Of a stretch of 64,000 nt of DNA, positions 23,101 to 36,542 are shown in pieces. Location of the stretch: contig JARVKI010000028.1 in the NCBI GenBank assembly GCA_036674765.1, positions 1-64,000 on the forward strand, given 5' to 3'. Under the pieces are notes generated by a model. That model did not search any database. It was not told where the DNA came from and saw only the letters and a program-made list of their open reading frames with translations. Source of the DNA: Seiridium cupressi (lineage: Eukaryota; Ascomycota; Sordariomycetes; Amphisphaeriales; Sporocadaceae). The position numbers and the translations under genes were made by a program. Every line of letters starts with the position of its first letter. The stretch's first letter is position 1.

Positions 23101-26100
23101 GGATGAGTGATCTCGTGGCCATGCTCGGGAAAAAAACACGGTACCAATTTCCAGACGCCGAATCTTGCGATGAGGTGATCCCACGCTCTTCAAATTGTTT
23201 CATCTTTTTCATTTCGTTTCGCCAAAAGAGTGGTCTGCTTGTATTAATGAATCACCGAGGCTTGGGGACGACTTGGGCCTATACAGAAAGTCGATACCAG
23301 CCCACCACGCTTGGTTAGTTCACGACATCCCGAGAACCCGACTCGATATGATGTGTGCATTAACGTGACGAGGTATCTTTATTCGTACATTGCCATGTAC
23401 ACTCGTCAGTTGTGACATTGTACTTGTCGCAAAAGAAATCATTGAGCCGAAAGTACGAACCAATGATGCAAGAACTACCAAGACTCCGATATACCTTCGA
23501 GGAGAGACAGAGTCGTCATTCAAAGTGGACTAAAGTGGTGAATATGATGAGAATATGACAACGCAAACAGCAAGCATTATCCAATGACGCCTACTTTGCT
23601 TCTCTAAACGCCGAAGCCGCCAACTTGTCGAAACCACTGAGACGTATTGAGTTGGTCTTATAGACAGAAAATCGTGCGAGGTGTCAACAAAATCATCTAC
23701 TACTCGGAGGGAACCTGGTTCAGATATGCCCATGGATGTCGCCCGCGAAAGAGACTTACGTCAGTACGAATCTTGGATAGGTAAATTGTTGCCCAAGTCT
23801 TGGTGAGAAAAAGGCCTCCCCCAGCTTCGTCTACCTCCACACTTATTATTGGACGAGCTCACGTTGGTACGAAAATCAAACTCTGGCACGTCTGTTACTA
23901 GGACGAGGCACAAAGCGGGTATGAAAGGATTTAGACACTCAGCTGGCCATCAAGCACTTCAAGCTACTCCACGACTGGAAAGTTGGTTTGCGGCCGGCTG
24001 CCATATTCGAGAGTTGTCCAAGGCATGTGACAAGACATTCATCACTCCCGACTCTCGTCTATGATGCCACTGAAATTGGCAGGTCCCTTTCCGAGATCCG
24101 CGTGACAGCCCATGACACACTGCCACCAGTGGCGTTCGATTCTAGTTCGATATAGTCACATCCACTATAAGCAAACATCTAGGGCTTTGGTGGTAAGCTG
24201 ATGAAGGTAATTACCAGTCTATTCCTAGGGTCAGCGTTGGTCAGCTATTACCACAATGTCAACCTCAAGTTTGTGGCTCCTTCAAAAGGAAGTTTTATCA
24301 TCAGACTGCGGATATGTCCCTGAGGTGAGCAAAACATTCAATTGGGGGCTTATCATTTGTCGATATTGAAGGCTGCCCGTGGAGTATACTCGCCCTACAA
24401 CTCGGGCATGAATCTGTCGTGGCCCTCTTGATTTCTCAATGGTTCTCATCCGAACATACCATGTCTATCCGCCGTTTTGTGACAACAAATATTCACTAGC
24501 CTATGTCGTCGGACAACACTCGGCAAAAGGACGAACATTGCGTTGGAGGAATGACGAAGCGGTTTTACTTCATGTCCCTTGACTAGCTAAACGACCCCAA
24601 ACGCAGATGTTATCTCGAGATGGAGCCATCTTTCTACCTTACCCACCATGCAATACGAAAATATGGAGATAGAACGTGGCGAAGCTAAGAGTGAATACGA
24701 AGCACAGCCCTCGTGGATCAGTCGAGGCTATCCACCCTCGAAGGGAATTGCTTCGGTTATCATTCCAAGAGCACGCTTGAAGGACTGAGCTACTTGTTCT
24801 TCTGCTGTCGTCCACTTGCCGCCAACCCCATCGGACTTCATACGGTCTAGGTTGCCGCCGGATCTGATAAGAGAGGTACAGACAACACAGAATCCACAAC
24901 GAACCGAGAATCTGAAGAAACACCAACTTCAGTTGGATGAAGACGGCCGACACTCCAGACGCGTTCAGGCGAGATTACCCACACAGTTTCGGAGCTCTAT
25001 TGTTGTAGGTGACCTTTCCTAGGGGTTGACCTCAAACAAACAGAGGAAGTCGTTCCCGTTTTCGAAAAGAGGTGAAAATTAATGAAGTCAAGGTAAGAAC
25101 ATGGGCAAGTTCACTTCTAACTCCCTGGGCGACACTTTTCAGTGGTTGTTTCTTTGAACCAGACAGTGTAGTTGAAGCCCCCAACAAAGGACAATTCTAC
25201 CAAATCTGGCATCACCCTATATACTCGTCTAACTGGATTTGCCGACTAGGATCCGAGCTGTATGTATACTGCCGAAAGAAAAAATATCGTTCGGGGCATC
25301 CATTGACCCCCTCCATTTGCCAGGAATACATGGTACTCAAGGCTTCGTGTAGATAATACGCAGATCCCGCAAGCCGGGGATGGCTGCATAGTCTGTATGC
25401 CATAGCATCCAGGAAGCTGTGGTACGTGGCACCTTCCATGGTGGTTATCTTTTGATTGCTGGGCTGGTCAAGAACCACAAGACCAATTTTACATCATCGG
25501 TGCCGGGATGCCATCACTGAACCGATTTTGGGGGGAATCACCCTTCGCTGACGAGAGTCGAACGGTGCAAGTACAGCATGTTCCAATCAATCACGAGTTT
25601 CACCCAGTACTACGCCCTTGCATCGGATGCTGTACACGAAAGACCACAAGCTGAGAGAAACAAGCGCCTCAAATGACAAGAACGCAGCTACCGAAAAGAG
25701 GCACGATGGCAGATGTCCTGCTTTACCCATTGCAGGGGGAAACGCAAGGATACGGCCTTGACGTATCCGCTGTCACTGGTTTATAGCAAACGTATTTGAG
25801 GCACTTAGGTGGCAAGTTTTTGAGCATCCAGCGTTACTATATGGTACAGGGGCAAGTAAGGAGGCCATTGGAACATCACTCCCCCTTTCCAAATCTTCTC
25901 TCTCCTCCCCCATCTGACTTTCCCTTTATCCCTACACGTCCTACTCCATCACAAAGAAAACCAGAAAACGCAAACTGCCTCCCATGTCGTGTCCACGACC
26001 GAGAACGTGTTGGATCGAAAACAGGAGACAGAGGACAGGAGACAAAAAGATTTTCGGAAAGGGAAGAAAAAGACTTGTTCCTCGCGCCGCAGTATGCTCG

Positions 26101-26862
26101 TTGGTTTCTGTCATCCGTATGAAGAGTGACCGCCATTCGTTTCCTCAGCCCTCAAATTTTTGGTCTTATCCACATATCAAAGTAACACATGCCTCTGGCT
26201 CCATCTACCGCAACGAGATCGGGATGTCAAGTAACGCAAGAAAAAAAGGAATCAAGTAGAGGCTGTCGGTGTCTGGGTGTAGGAGATAGGGTATAGACAA
26301 GTCCCAGTGGACAGCGCGTGTCTGCCGGCCATGTTTTGCTGCGTCGACCACCAACTTCCTAGAGGAACAACATAGGCATTCAGTAGGTCATATCTGATTG
26401 GACCTGCTTTTCGCACGTCGTCCCCGTTACGATCGAAGGCGGATCTTGTGCGTGAGTAAGAAAGGGACGATCAAGTAGACTTTTGCTCGACTCAAGGTAG
26501 TACAGCTGCGACGACTGTATAGGCGAAGCAGAAAACAGAGTTGCGGAGAATACATCAAGACATTTGGTTAGTATTAGAACCATCTCAATGTACGGCCGGT
26601 AGTCGATTAGGTGGCAGCGAATAGCGGGTATGGTTTGTATCAAAGGAAAACGGTATTGAGAAAGAAGCTGTCGTGACTTCGTCCTGGATACGCCTTTTCT
26701 TGAATATTATAAGGGCGTATCAGGGTGAAATTAGTGCAAAGTGACCACACGGAGAAAGGTGAGAGGTGGCGCTCCAGTGATGCGATGGTCCCGACAGCGT
26801 TCTCTCGAGGGGTGTAGTCGCCGTCGCGATCGTCTTCGTGCGTGGTATGGCCCATGTGGGAT
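20188..26862. other. Long gene-poor stretch between phosducin-like and G-beta genes
   Basis: About 6.7 kb contain the upstream region of the phosducin-like gene and the 3' flank of G-beta. Apart from a coding-like segment on the minus strand at about 22.0-22.65 kb (separate entry), I found no supported gene, transposon or tRNA. Open frames elsewhere are short and overlap in several frames. Confidence 0.5.
21997..22650 (-). pseudogene. Coding-like segment, possibly a decayed gene or unrecognised terminal exon
   Basis: On the minus strand a 99-codon open frame (22296-21997) reads PYLGFDESALCGGETG, then ADRWFILKQLIFLAEG, and ends LLLEECPLHGHA. It starts right after a TAG (22299-22297). That TAG could be a splice acceptor, or an in-frame stop, because the same frame continues upstream as GMRDEALHAAAATKNPPP. 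Further upstream a second frame (down to 22441) reads GILLAILGFRRAIVSGCL and LPAPETATLCCRLQEF; a third takes over with FPFAMLSINNSRLNIP. A gene broken by a frameshift and a stop would look like this. I recognise no family and the evidence is composition only. Confidence 0.25.
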
Positions 26863-28271
26863 TTAGTAGGCCCAGATTTTGAGCTATTACAGAATTTAGC
26901 CAGGCAATGATTTTCATGTACACGTAAACACTTACGACTGAATCCCAAGAACCTGTGCACAAGCTGATGCCGTCGTTGCTAACACCCAAGCAGCTGACGC
27001 GGTTCTCATGGCCCACGAGGGAGCCGACCTTCTCACCACGGGTGATATCCCAAACCTAAAAGCTATTAGCGCTGCCGTGTCGGGACGATCACCCCGAGGA
27101 TAGCCTACCTTGCACTCGAAATCATCGTAACCAGCGAAGAGGAGACGGCCGGACACCGATGTGGCAACCGAGGTGATACCGCACAGGATGGATTCGGACT
27201 AGTTCTCATTTAGCGGGCGTGGCATGAAATACGTCAGCGGTTGTAGGACTTACGCCGTAGAGGTTCAACTCTCTGTCAGCTCGAATATCAAACAGCCTGC
27301 AAGTGGCATCGTCGGAACCGGTGACGAAGGAGTGTCCATCCGGGAAGAATTGGATGGCGTTGATGTCGGACTCGTGACCGGCAAAAGTCTGCACGGCCTT
27401 GCCCGCACGGATATCCCACAACTTGGCAAAGGCGTCGCAAGCACCAGAAATGAAGGTGTTCTGGTTTGTCGGGTTCAAGCTGATGCTCATGACATCGCCC
27501 AAGTGGTCAGCGAACTCCATGACCTTGGTGCCTGTCTCGATATCCCACTTCATACAAGTCATGTCTCCTGAGGATGTGAGAATGCTGCGGTCGTTGATGA
27601 AGCGACAGCATGACAGGTAGCCGGCATGGCCGGAGAGCTCTCGGGCGACGCGGGTGGGGCCGTCCCGGTTCTGGTTGAGGTTGTAAATGGAGCAGATGTT
27701 GTCGAGACCACCGCAGGCAACGTAGTTTCCACTGGGCGCGTACGCACATGTCATGACCCATGAAGATCGCAAGGGAATAGCATGGACCTTGTTTGTTGTA
27801 TAGGCGTCCCAGATGATGAGCTTCCCGTCCTGCGAGGCGGACACCAGATGCCTTCGGTCTGTCGACCAATGCATGGCGTAAATCTTGGCCAAATGACCCT
27901 TCAGCGTCCTCTTTGTCTTCATTAACTGATTCCTGGGGATTGAGTCGTGAGACTGCTGCGATACGGCGCGCACTGGGAAGGAGACGAGTGTCAGCACAAA
28001 CAGCTATCCTGGCGATGGCACATGGTTGCGGTGTGGCGCTGTCGACGCTGCTCCGACGCCAGCATCAACAGGCACGCGGTGGGACGAGCGAGATTCACGA
28101 AGCAATTGAAAACATGTGTACGATGATGGCGGTGGACTCACAAGTAGTATCCGCCAACTCGTCCTTCTTCCGCTTGATCCTGTCCTTCAGGGTCTCAGCC
28201 TCGCGTCGCGCCTGCTGGATGCGCGCCTGCATCGCCTCAGGCGACACATCGTTCGGCCGTTGCGAGTCCAT
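26863..28271 (-). CDS. Heterotrimeric G-protein beta subunit
   Basis: Exons, in order, are 28271-28142, 27972-27254, 27198-27109, 27055-26936 and 26883-26863, giving 359 residues, the normal length for fungal G-beta. With a G-gamma subunit it binds G-alpha at the plasma membrane and passes receptor signals controlling growth, mating, conidiation and virulence-type programmes in fungi. Seen: an N-terminal coiled coil ([20 protein letters not shown]) that pairs with G-gamma; then seven WD40 blades, for example [51 protein letters not shown] and [13 protein letters not shown]. The last exon is only 21 nt (LKIWAY and stop) and is needed to finish the final blade (GSWDSV|LKIWAY). All splice junctions keep frame and match the very conserved family sequence. 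Confidence 0.97.
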
Positions 28272-31200
28272 GGCAGTGGGCGTCTGGTCTCTGTTGGATG
28301 CCGATGGGTGGGGGGAGGGATGATGGCGTCGGAGGGTGACTTGCGGGAGTGCGTTGCGTTGTTGAACGACAACGATCGGGTCGTTGGTTGACAGCAACGA
28401 ATTGACGGATGTGTGGAGAGGACACCGAGGAAAAAAGGGAAAAAGGTGTGGTTGAGGTTTGGTAGACAGCAGTCAGTCGCTTTGGTAGCACGGTAGATCA
28501 GGGTAAGGAGAATGCTAGAATGCGAGCTCCAGGGGTGGTTGCGCCAGCTGACCAGTCAAATCGGGGCTCTGGGCCACTAAGCCGTGATTCTCGCCGGGGC
28601 AGGACGAGTGCAGTCGAGGTGGAGCAGGGCGGAAGGGTGGTTAAGGATGGCAGCACGGCAGGCCCAGGAGTCTGAGTCCAGGACTTTTTGCTCTGAGATC
28701 AGGAGTCGAGAGAGATTGGCAAAGCTTTCGGCAGAGCCAGCGTGGGAAAAGGGTCTTACTGTGTGCAACGAGGGCGCGCGGACGGCGGGTGGCAGCGAGA
28801 GAGGGAGAGGGAATGGATCCGTGGGCCGCCCGGTGATTGGCGAGCGAGATGCAGCCTGGCTCCAATTCAAGATTACCTCTACCTTTTGGCCTGCTAGGTG
28901 CCTTTTGCCCCGAATCGGGCTAGACCAGCCACAGCAGACTGTCGTGTTTGGCCTGTCGAGCTGCCCGCTGGCAGGGCCTCTGACACAAGAAAAAGGGTGA
29001 GGCAGTACGGTACGTGAGAGAGGAACTGATTGATTGCTCAGCAAAGCGGCGCAATGATGAACTGCGGCCAGCCCATCAAAGCACCCATCAAAGCAGCTTC
29101 GCTCAAGTTGCTATCCTAGGCCGGATGCTAAATAAGCCTCCCGGGCCGGACAGCGTCTCACTCGCGTCAAAATTCTAATAGCCTACGATCTAGCCCGGAT
29201 ACAGGCCACAGAACTGTATCCAACACACACGTAGCAGCACGTAGCAGCCAGGCCAAGTGGCTCTGTGGTTTGTCTACTGTTCGCAAGCGTTGAATCCGTC
29301 GCTCGCTTAATGAAATTGTGCTTAAGTTTGTCAACTTTGTATGGAAACTGCAGATGGCGGCGGGGGCAGGCAAGCAAAGCATAATAAGCACCCCGGCTGC
29401 TGCCCGCTGCCAAAACCAGACCAGATGGACAAGAGTCAACTACTACTAGGTAGGTGCATGCATCGTGTGCACCGTGCGTGGAGTTGTGTTCGTGCAGCCG
29501 AGGGCGACGAAAACGACAGCCAACAGGCTCAAATGAGGTCGTCATGACTGTCCCTCGGTCCAGTGCGAAGACCCCAGAACCAGGATGGCGAGCCACATAG
29601 CTTACGGATGTAGGTGCGGGTACGCCTTGCATCTGTTAAATGAACACAGCTTAAAAATGGAGATTAGACAGTGTCCGTGTCCGCCGCTGGGTTGCAGCAG
29701 CCAAGAGCGATGATGGGGCCCGTCAATCGAATGGATTGGAGCCGGTACGGAGTCAGGTAAAGAGACGGCCGCGCGATTGACGAATCAGCTTCCAAAGCAT
29801 TGCGATCAAGTACTGGCGGCAATGTCAGAACCGCGTACCCTCGACGTCTCCAGCCCGGGGAGTCGCTGTTAACTGGCAGGACACGCACTCGGATCGTCCC
29901 TCGATACATTGTATGTTTACTTGCACGTCGTCGGCGCTGCCTGGCTCACATCAGCGACCACCTGTATTCGTCATTCTCTGGAACCCTATCCTCCAACGCG
30001 GGCCTCGAGACGCCGACCTACGTGGGAACGGCCTAGCAGGGGTTGGACGGTAATGTAAGGTCTCTAACGTACATACATGCTTAGGTGGGTATCGTACCTT
30101 ATCTGAAAATGGCTGCTGTTCACTGGGTAAAAGGATCGACTACATAGTACAAGTTGCTCCAATGCCAAAATCCCATTGCCCGCCAAGGAGAACAGCTCAG
30201 AACAACCGCAGCTGTCTGGCTTGGGGTCAGGGCCCGCCGAACCGCTAGAAATTGCCTCCTCGCCAGCAACCAACTTTGTCAGGAACAGATGGAATGATCC
30301 TTCTTGTCAATCTCGACCCCATTTCCGTTGTTCTCGCCCGCTCTCTTGCACTCCCCGCATAGGACTGGAGCAGACCTGCAGACCAGTGGGAGATTTGCTG
30401 CCGATAGTCGACTTGTTAGCGACCCCTCCATCCATCCCGTCTCAATTCCACTCACTACATACCCTGGTATCCTGCTGCTTGACGACTCTAGGGGTGAAAT
30501 GAGAAACCCTCACAGGAGAGATTGTGCAATCTGGCACAGTGACAATCTTGTTATGCTGCACCGTCTCCTCCACTTGGCTAACAACCTTTGAAATCCCCAT
30601 TCCCACAGGCGTCGGCTACCGATCATCGGCTACAATTTAAGGTTCGAAGGCACGTCTGTACGCCGGGTCATACATCATGTCGATGTTCAAACTCTACTAC
30701 TTACAACTTCTTTTTGGGCCCACGAACTTCTTCACGACACTTGGTCTTTTGTTCCAGTATGCTCCTTTCCGCTCAAATTTGCGACCTTTCATCTTCCCAT
30801 GGTCAACGATATCAGCTTAACTCCAGCACCTAATTAACTATCACTGGCATCCCAATCATTACTCGCCAAGTGTTTTCTGACTCATTCCCACGGCCGCTAA
30901 TCCCGCGGGCTGTGGTGTACATGTTGAGAAATCTCAAATCTGCCCCGGTGTCATTGATGTTTCGAAAGAATAGACTCATCTGTCCCACGAGGACTCGGCA
31001 CTCCCACTACAAGCTCGCTCTGCTTTCCTGACGGGCTGAACCTTATAAACTATTTCTCCCGACGTCCGCTCTAGCCTCATGTCTTAAAAAAGAGCCGGCC
31101 CAGGAATGAACCGAGAGACTTGTCCTGTGTCGAAACGCTCGTGGTGTTTCGATACCATAAGCAAGGCATGTGTCTCGAGGCTGGTACTTATTCCACCAAC

Positions 31201-32575
31201 ATGTACAATGTAATGCTTCTCATATGCCCAACAGGGGACAATCTTGCCATATAACTATTTAAATCGACACTGGGAGGTGCTAGTACAACTACGTAGCGAC
31301 GATACTGCACACGGAAGAGCCATGGAAAGAAGTGCATTGAGAAACCAGCGCTACCAAATCCTTGTCCCAGTCCCTCCAACTACCCTACAGCTATTACTAG
31401 GGTATACCATAGTACGTCTGATGAATTCATTCATATCCGACATGTCATCAGTCTTTACCTATCTCCTGAGCATGAATGGGCACACAACAAGTTGGTTCCA
31501 GCTACATTATATTGTACTACGTGAAACCCGAAAAATGAGAGACAGCATTTCGAAAGCGCAACAAAAGCAAGGATGTCATGGCCGGCGCCTGGTCCCCGAG
31601 ACAATGCCGTAAGCCCGCCAGGGAGTTGGGAGCTGGGAGCTTTACTTGCTTCGCGCAATGGCTAAAGAGCAGCAAAGTTCGGACCTCTTTGGGCAAAACA
31701 AATTTATTTCCCGCCAGCCTTTTGTTGATATTCGTAGTGGACTCGTCGACCATGGGATCTGAGCTGATCCTCATTGTTGGGTACCTGATGATTGGTCTGG
31801 AACCCTGGGCACAGTGTGCACCGAGCTAGTGGTTGACACGAACGCCTGCAAGTCGTAATTATTAAGCTCCTTGATTCGTCTTTCGAACCAGCCCTGCGAA
31901 TTGGACGTGGATCTGATGATACCTGCAACGGAAATTTTGGCGCGGCCTTTACCACAGTAGCGACACCGAGCATGCCTCGAAACACCAAGTGCCATCCTAC
32001 TAATACTTTTCTAGAACTCCGATGTTCCCCTGTAGGTGGGGTTCCATTCTCGTTCCAGGCAAGCCGACAAGGTCTTGAACAGTTGGCCGCTGCCAATCCT
32101 GCGAGTCAGACATGACGCCCAGTTGTGAGTCTCAGCGACTTGCCGGATTGGTCGGCAGCCCGTACCAGCCATCTGGTCCCTCTCCTTCACTAATGCAGTC
32201 AGATCATGGCCGCAGTCATCTTTGCTGCGCCATTGTCGCGATGAGACAATGTATGTAATAGGTAGTAGTAGCCCAAGCTGATATCTTCTGGACGCAGTCA
32301 GCGCTGTGATACCGTCAGGGCGCCCCATGATCTACCTGCAGATATGGGGTACAAACAGGAGCCTTTCTACCTAGTAACCTCTCGTTATGGCGCCCGCATT
32401 TTCCCAGCTGCTCAAGATGTGGCTTACGCCTCATGCAGCCGGCGGCCCGTGGGATGAATAATCTGTCCGAACCGTCCGCTGGCTCGGATCGTCTCGTCCT
32501 ATTATACTTGATCCTATACCTTGCGTCATCTTCAATTAGAAGAAGGTAGATCGGCGTTTTCGACCGCGTCGCATC
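28272..32575. other. Long intergenic region upstream of G-beta
   Basis: About 4.3 kb separate the divergent starts of G-beta (-) and the deaminase gene (+). It should hold the G-beta promoter and leader, and the deaminase promoter just before 32576. I see no gene, mobile element or strong repeat. Minus- and plus-strand frames of up to about 155 codons near 28.5-29.0 kb overlap each other and carry no motif. Confidence 0.5.
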
Positions 32576-33959
32576 ATGGCTGGTCACGTGGATTTCAAGG
32601 CCATGCCTAAGATCGAGGTAAATGACTCTCTTCAACGCCCAAGACACGTCTTCCGTACCGCGGACCGGACCGCATTTCGCGGGATGTGACCACATTAAGC
32701 CATCCCCCATCCATGATGTACATACATCGCCGGTTGGGCAGACCATTCTTGACTACATGCCTTTTGCATGTCACAGCTAACTAGCTCAAATGCATGTCTA
32801 ACTTAACAAGCCAATTCTAGCATGAGATACTGACAACTGTTCCTCCGATTCTAGCTCCACGCTCATCTCTCAGGCTCGATTTCAAGGCAATGCCTCCACC
32901 GGATATGGCTCAAGAGAAAAGCCAATGGCGCCACAGTTCTAGAAGATCCTCTGGTCGTCATGCCAGTGGGAAAGCATGATTATGACTTGAATACGTAACT
33001 GCCCCTCGACGTTTGAAGTAAGGAAAGAGGAAGGGAGATGTGCTGAAAAACATGACCTAGCTTCTTCCCGTTGTTTTCGTCGTATATCTACCAACTCGTC
33101 AATGACCTCGACTCCCTCGAGTACTCGACAAGGGAAGTTGTCCGCGAATTCGCAGAAGATGGGGTCGTCTACCTCGAGCTGCGTACCACGCCGCGTGCCA
33201 TGCCGAGCGCCGGGCTTTCCAAGGCGGGCTACATACAGGCTGTGCTGAACGCCATCGCCGCCGCGGAGCAGGAAAACCCTTCGATTCACGTTCGCCTGAT
33301 CCTGTCCGTCGACCGGCGCACCACACTGCCGGAGGCTGAAGAAGTCGTCGTGCTGGCTAAGCAATTCGCTCCGCATGGCGTGGTGGCCGTCGACCTCTGC
33401 GGCGACCCGGCCAAGGGCGACGTCTCGCTCTTCACGCCCGTCTTTCAAGCTGCCAAAGACGCGGGGATGAAGATCACGATCCACTTTGCCGAGGCCGAGT
33501 GTAGTGCTTCAGATGCCGAGCTCGATACCATCATGTCCTGGTTCCCGGATCGGTTGGGCCATGTGATCCATGTGCCCCAGCGTGTGAAGCAAGTCATTAC
33601 GAGCCGACCAGGGATCGGTCTGGAGCTGTGTCTCAGCTGCAATGTGCACGCAAAGATGATCGTCGGGAGTTTCGAGGCACACCATTTCGGAGAGTGGTGG
33701 AAGGTGGATGGGGCTACCGTCGTGCCTTGTGTGAGTACTCGGTGACAGAGAGCTGTATAAAAGTCAGACACGAAAGCTAACCACAAGGTAGACCGACGAT
33801 GTGGGCGTCTTCGGCAGCCCGGTATCCAACGAGTGGAAGCTGATCGAGGAGCATTTCAAATTGGGGAAGGAGGAACTATTTGGCCTGGCGAGGAAGGGGA
33901 TTGATGTTATTTTCGGCGGTGAGACTGAGAAAAAGAGGCTGAGGGACATTATGTGGTAG
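32576..33959 (+). CDS. Adenosine-deaminase-like protein (N6-methyl-AMP deaminase family)
   Basis: Exons 32576-32617, 32855-32994, 33061-33730 and 33792-33959 give 339 residues. The family (ADAL/MAPDA) hydrolyses N6-methyl-AMP to IMP and methylamine, clearing modified nucleotides from RNA breakdown; older annotations call it adenosine deaminase. All metal and catalytic positions of the fold are visible. LHAH (His16, His18) spans the first splice; the His and Glu of IHFAE are about 202 and 205; the His of RLGHVIHV is about 228; and the Asp pair of TDD at about 286-287 follows the last splice. YLELRTTPR is the usual substrate-side motif. The four-exon model is in frame throughout, with a 14-codon first exon. 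Which nucleotide is used cannot be told from sequence alone. Confidence 0.9.
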
Positions 33960-34544
33960 AGGAGTAAAGCACTCCTGGAAGCTAGCATCATAAAGGGACA
34001 ACGAGAGACTAGCATACAGACAGAAAATACTTGCATATAGAGCTTCCTCATAGATTTGTCATATTAGAGAAGTCGAACGCCCCTGGCCTACAGAAAGTCA
34101 ATTATACGATGCCTCTGATTTAGCGGTTCAGGAGAAAATTCTTTCCAATACAAGTGACTTGTATCCGACTCGTGGTAATCCCCTTTCCATGCCCATGGCA
34201 TGCATTGGAAATATTGGAGAAGAGCTTTAGGGAGGGGGGAGGCTAAGAACGTATAACCAAGAAGCAGAACCCAATGTCTATGAAGACAACATTTCACCGC
34301 TATTAAGAGGGCATGCCCTCAGATAAACTAGAAGCCTCTCCACAGCAACTTGGTTTCCAGTCAATTGACGACCATGAACTTCATTTAACCACCAACCTTA
34401 ACTCATAACGCAATGAGGCATACAACGACTAACCGTAACTCATAGCGCAATAAGGCATACGATACTAAGGCCGTGTTCGAAATACAATGCTGCCCATAGC
34501 CTGACACTTCCCGCCTTCCTAGAAATATTTATAACTCAATCGGT
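33960..34544. other. Intergenic DNA between convergent genes
   Basis: This holds the 3' flanks of the deaminase (+) and DUF4211 (-) genes. It contains a 37-base imperfect tandem duplication, listed separately. Confidence 0.6.
34400..34470. repeat. 37-base imperfect tandem duplication
   Basis: Two head-to-tail copies start at 34400 and 34437. Both contain AACTCATA-CGCAAT-AGGCATAC with a few substitutions, and the second copy fades out near 34470. Confidence 0.8.
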
Positions 34545-36542
34545 CTACTTCCATTTTGGGCCTCCACGTCCACTGGTGCTCTTGTTACGAGCTTCCTGCA
34601 AGACGGCCCTGAAATCATTGTAGAGCGATGTGATAACGCCGTCCTCCTGCCACTTGTCCACAATATCATTGGCCGCCTGGCGTCTTTTCTTGGGCTTCAT
34701 CTTCTCGCGCTCCTTGAGTTTCGCAGCTTTCATGTGCCCATCAAGCTCTAGACGATCCTGGACCCACTCCTTGAGATGGTATTTCCAGTGCAGAAGACTG
34801 TGCGCCGTCTCCGCATTGCTGCTACATGTGGACCCAACGGACCACTCCCTCGAAACGGGTGGTAACGAATTCCCTTGCGTATCGACGGATGCATGGCCTG
34901 AAGCGTCGGAATCGGCGTCGGAATCCTCAGAGTCAGACTCTATCTCGTCCAGTGTGTCCTTGAGGTAAGGACGGCCTTGAAACACGATTTTCCAAGTTGC
35001 AGGATGTCCGCTTCTGCCGCACGCCTCGCATGTATCATAGAGATCCAAATCAACTTTACCGATTTCGAAAGCTTCAAGCTTCGGGCGGGCCTTGAGTGAA
35101 CGGTAGAACTCCACTTTCCAGACTGCTGACACAAACTTTGATGATGCTAGCCCTCGAACTTCATCGTCAAGCTTACGCCAGGCATGCGTGTAGATATCGG
35201 CTTTTCGCTCAAACGCCGGGTTGACCTTGTTATGAACAAGCCACTCCACCACGTGCGGGAATTGCTCCTTCAGCGGCTTGCGTGCCTGCGCTGTGAACTC
35301 GATGGGAATATTCATGTCGGTTGGAACGCCGATTGGAGCATCATCGTCTTCAACAACGAAGTCATCCAAATCGCTTTCGTCACTATCAGCACTGTCCCTG
35401 TCCTTTGGCTTGCTAATAAAAGACGATGGCCTAACGTTCTTGGACTTGCGTGAAGGTGCGGGCTCGTCATCATCGTCCTCGTCTTCGTCTTCGGCCACCA
35501 CCTCCTCAGGAACCTCGCTTTCCTCTTCGTCATCGGGAAACTCCTCAAGGACCTGCAATGCATCGTCGCTATCCGTGTCATAGAGGCCTTTCTTATCGTC
35601 CCCTGACTCTGAATCCGATGAGGTCAGCTGGTTGATCTTCTCACCAGCCCTTCTGCGTTTGAGAAGTTCCATGTTCTTCTGTTTCTCGGTACGATGGCCA
35701 CTGTGGTGTTTAGTTGGAGACGATGGCGGTTGCCCTTTACGGATTAATCTTCGTCCCGTGGGCTGCTCAGTTGAACTCTTCGAGGCACCCGACGAGACCT
35801 GAGACTGATGAACAGTCTTTCTCTTCTTTGCCGGCGAAACGTCAGACTCAGAATCAGTGTCCAGTTCAATAACCGCTGGCCGTCGACGTCTGGAGGAGCT
35901 AGGTGCAACAGGGATGTCGTCCTCGTCTTCCTCATCATCATCGGATATCACAGCGCGCTTCAAGCGGGTCGAAACAGACTGAGACGATGTTGGCAGGGGG
36001 GGTAGACGCGGGACTGGAACGTCATCGTCTTCATCACTGTCATCTCCGCGCTCTACGGCACCCTCATCAGCACCCTCGTCTGACGAATCCGTATCCACTC
36101 TGACCCTCTGAGATCTTGGCATAAAGGATACTGTCGAGGGTTTGCCTTTTCTAGGGCTTGAGTGACTGCCTCGGCGTGTTGACTTCATTTTACCTGTATC
36201 ATGGTCAGGAACATCGAAACGAAGCTTCCCAATATCAAATATGCGCTCTAGATTATCCCGCTAGACAGGATATGATACCGCATGGGTGTATCAAATGACC
36301 CGAGCAGCTAGGAGACCTGCATGCTGCTACATTGCAAACATACCTAAAGAGTCCTGTATAGTTTTTTGTCCTTTAGTGGAGCCAGATGCTCGACTAGCAG
36401 GCTTCGGCAATGACGGTGACGACTTTAGTTGCGAGGATCCCGCATACCTACCATATGCAGGTGAAAATTGTGAGCTAGGCGAGCTTTGAGCTCCAGTAGG
36501 CTCGAATGTGAGCCTCGCCTGGCGTTTTCTCTTCGATACCAT
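34545..36542 (-). CDS. DUF4211-type nuclear protein
   Basis: Exons 36542-36344 and 36193-34545 give 615 residues; the intron joins DSLG to KMKSTRRG in frame. Proteins of this type carry a C-terminal DUF4211 domain and are of unknown biochemical function; a chromatin or nuclear role is usually assumed. Seen: a basic N terminus (MVSKRKRQARLTFEP); long Ser/Asp/Glu-rich acidic tracts with basic patches (about 100-340) including AKKRKTV, which looks like a nuclear localisation signal; and the folded region at about 340-490 with LKEQFPHVVEWLVHNKVNPAF and a CEAC pair (Cys about 455 and 458), possibly metal-binding. A basic tail (MKPKKRRQAAND) follows. Domain assignment is by resemblance; the role is inference. 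Confidence 0.85.
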
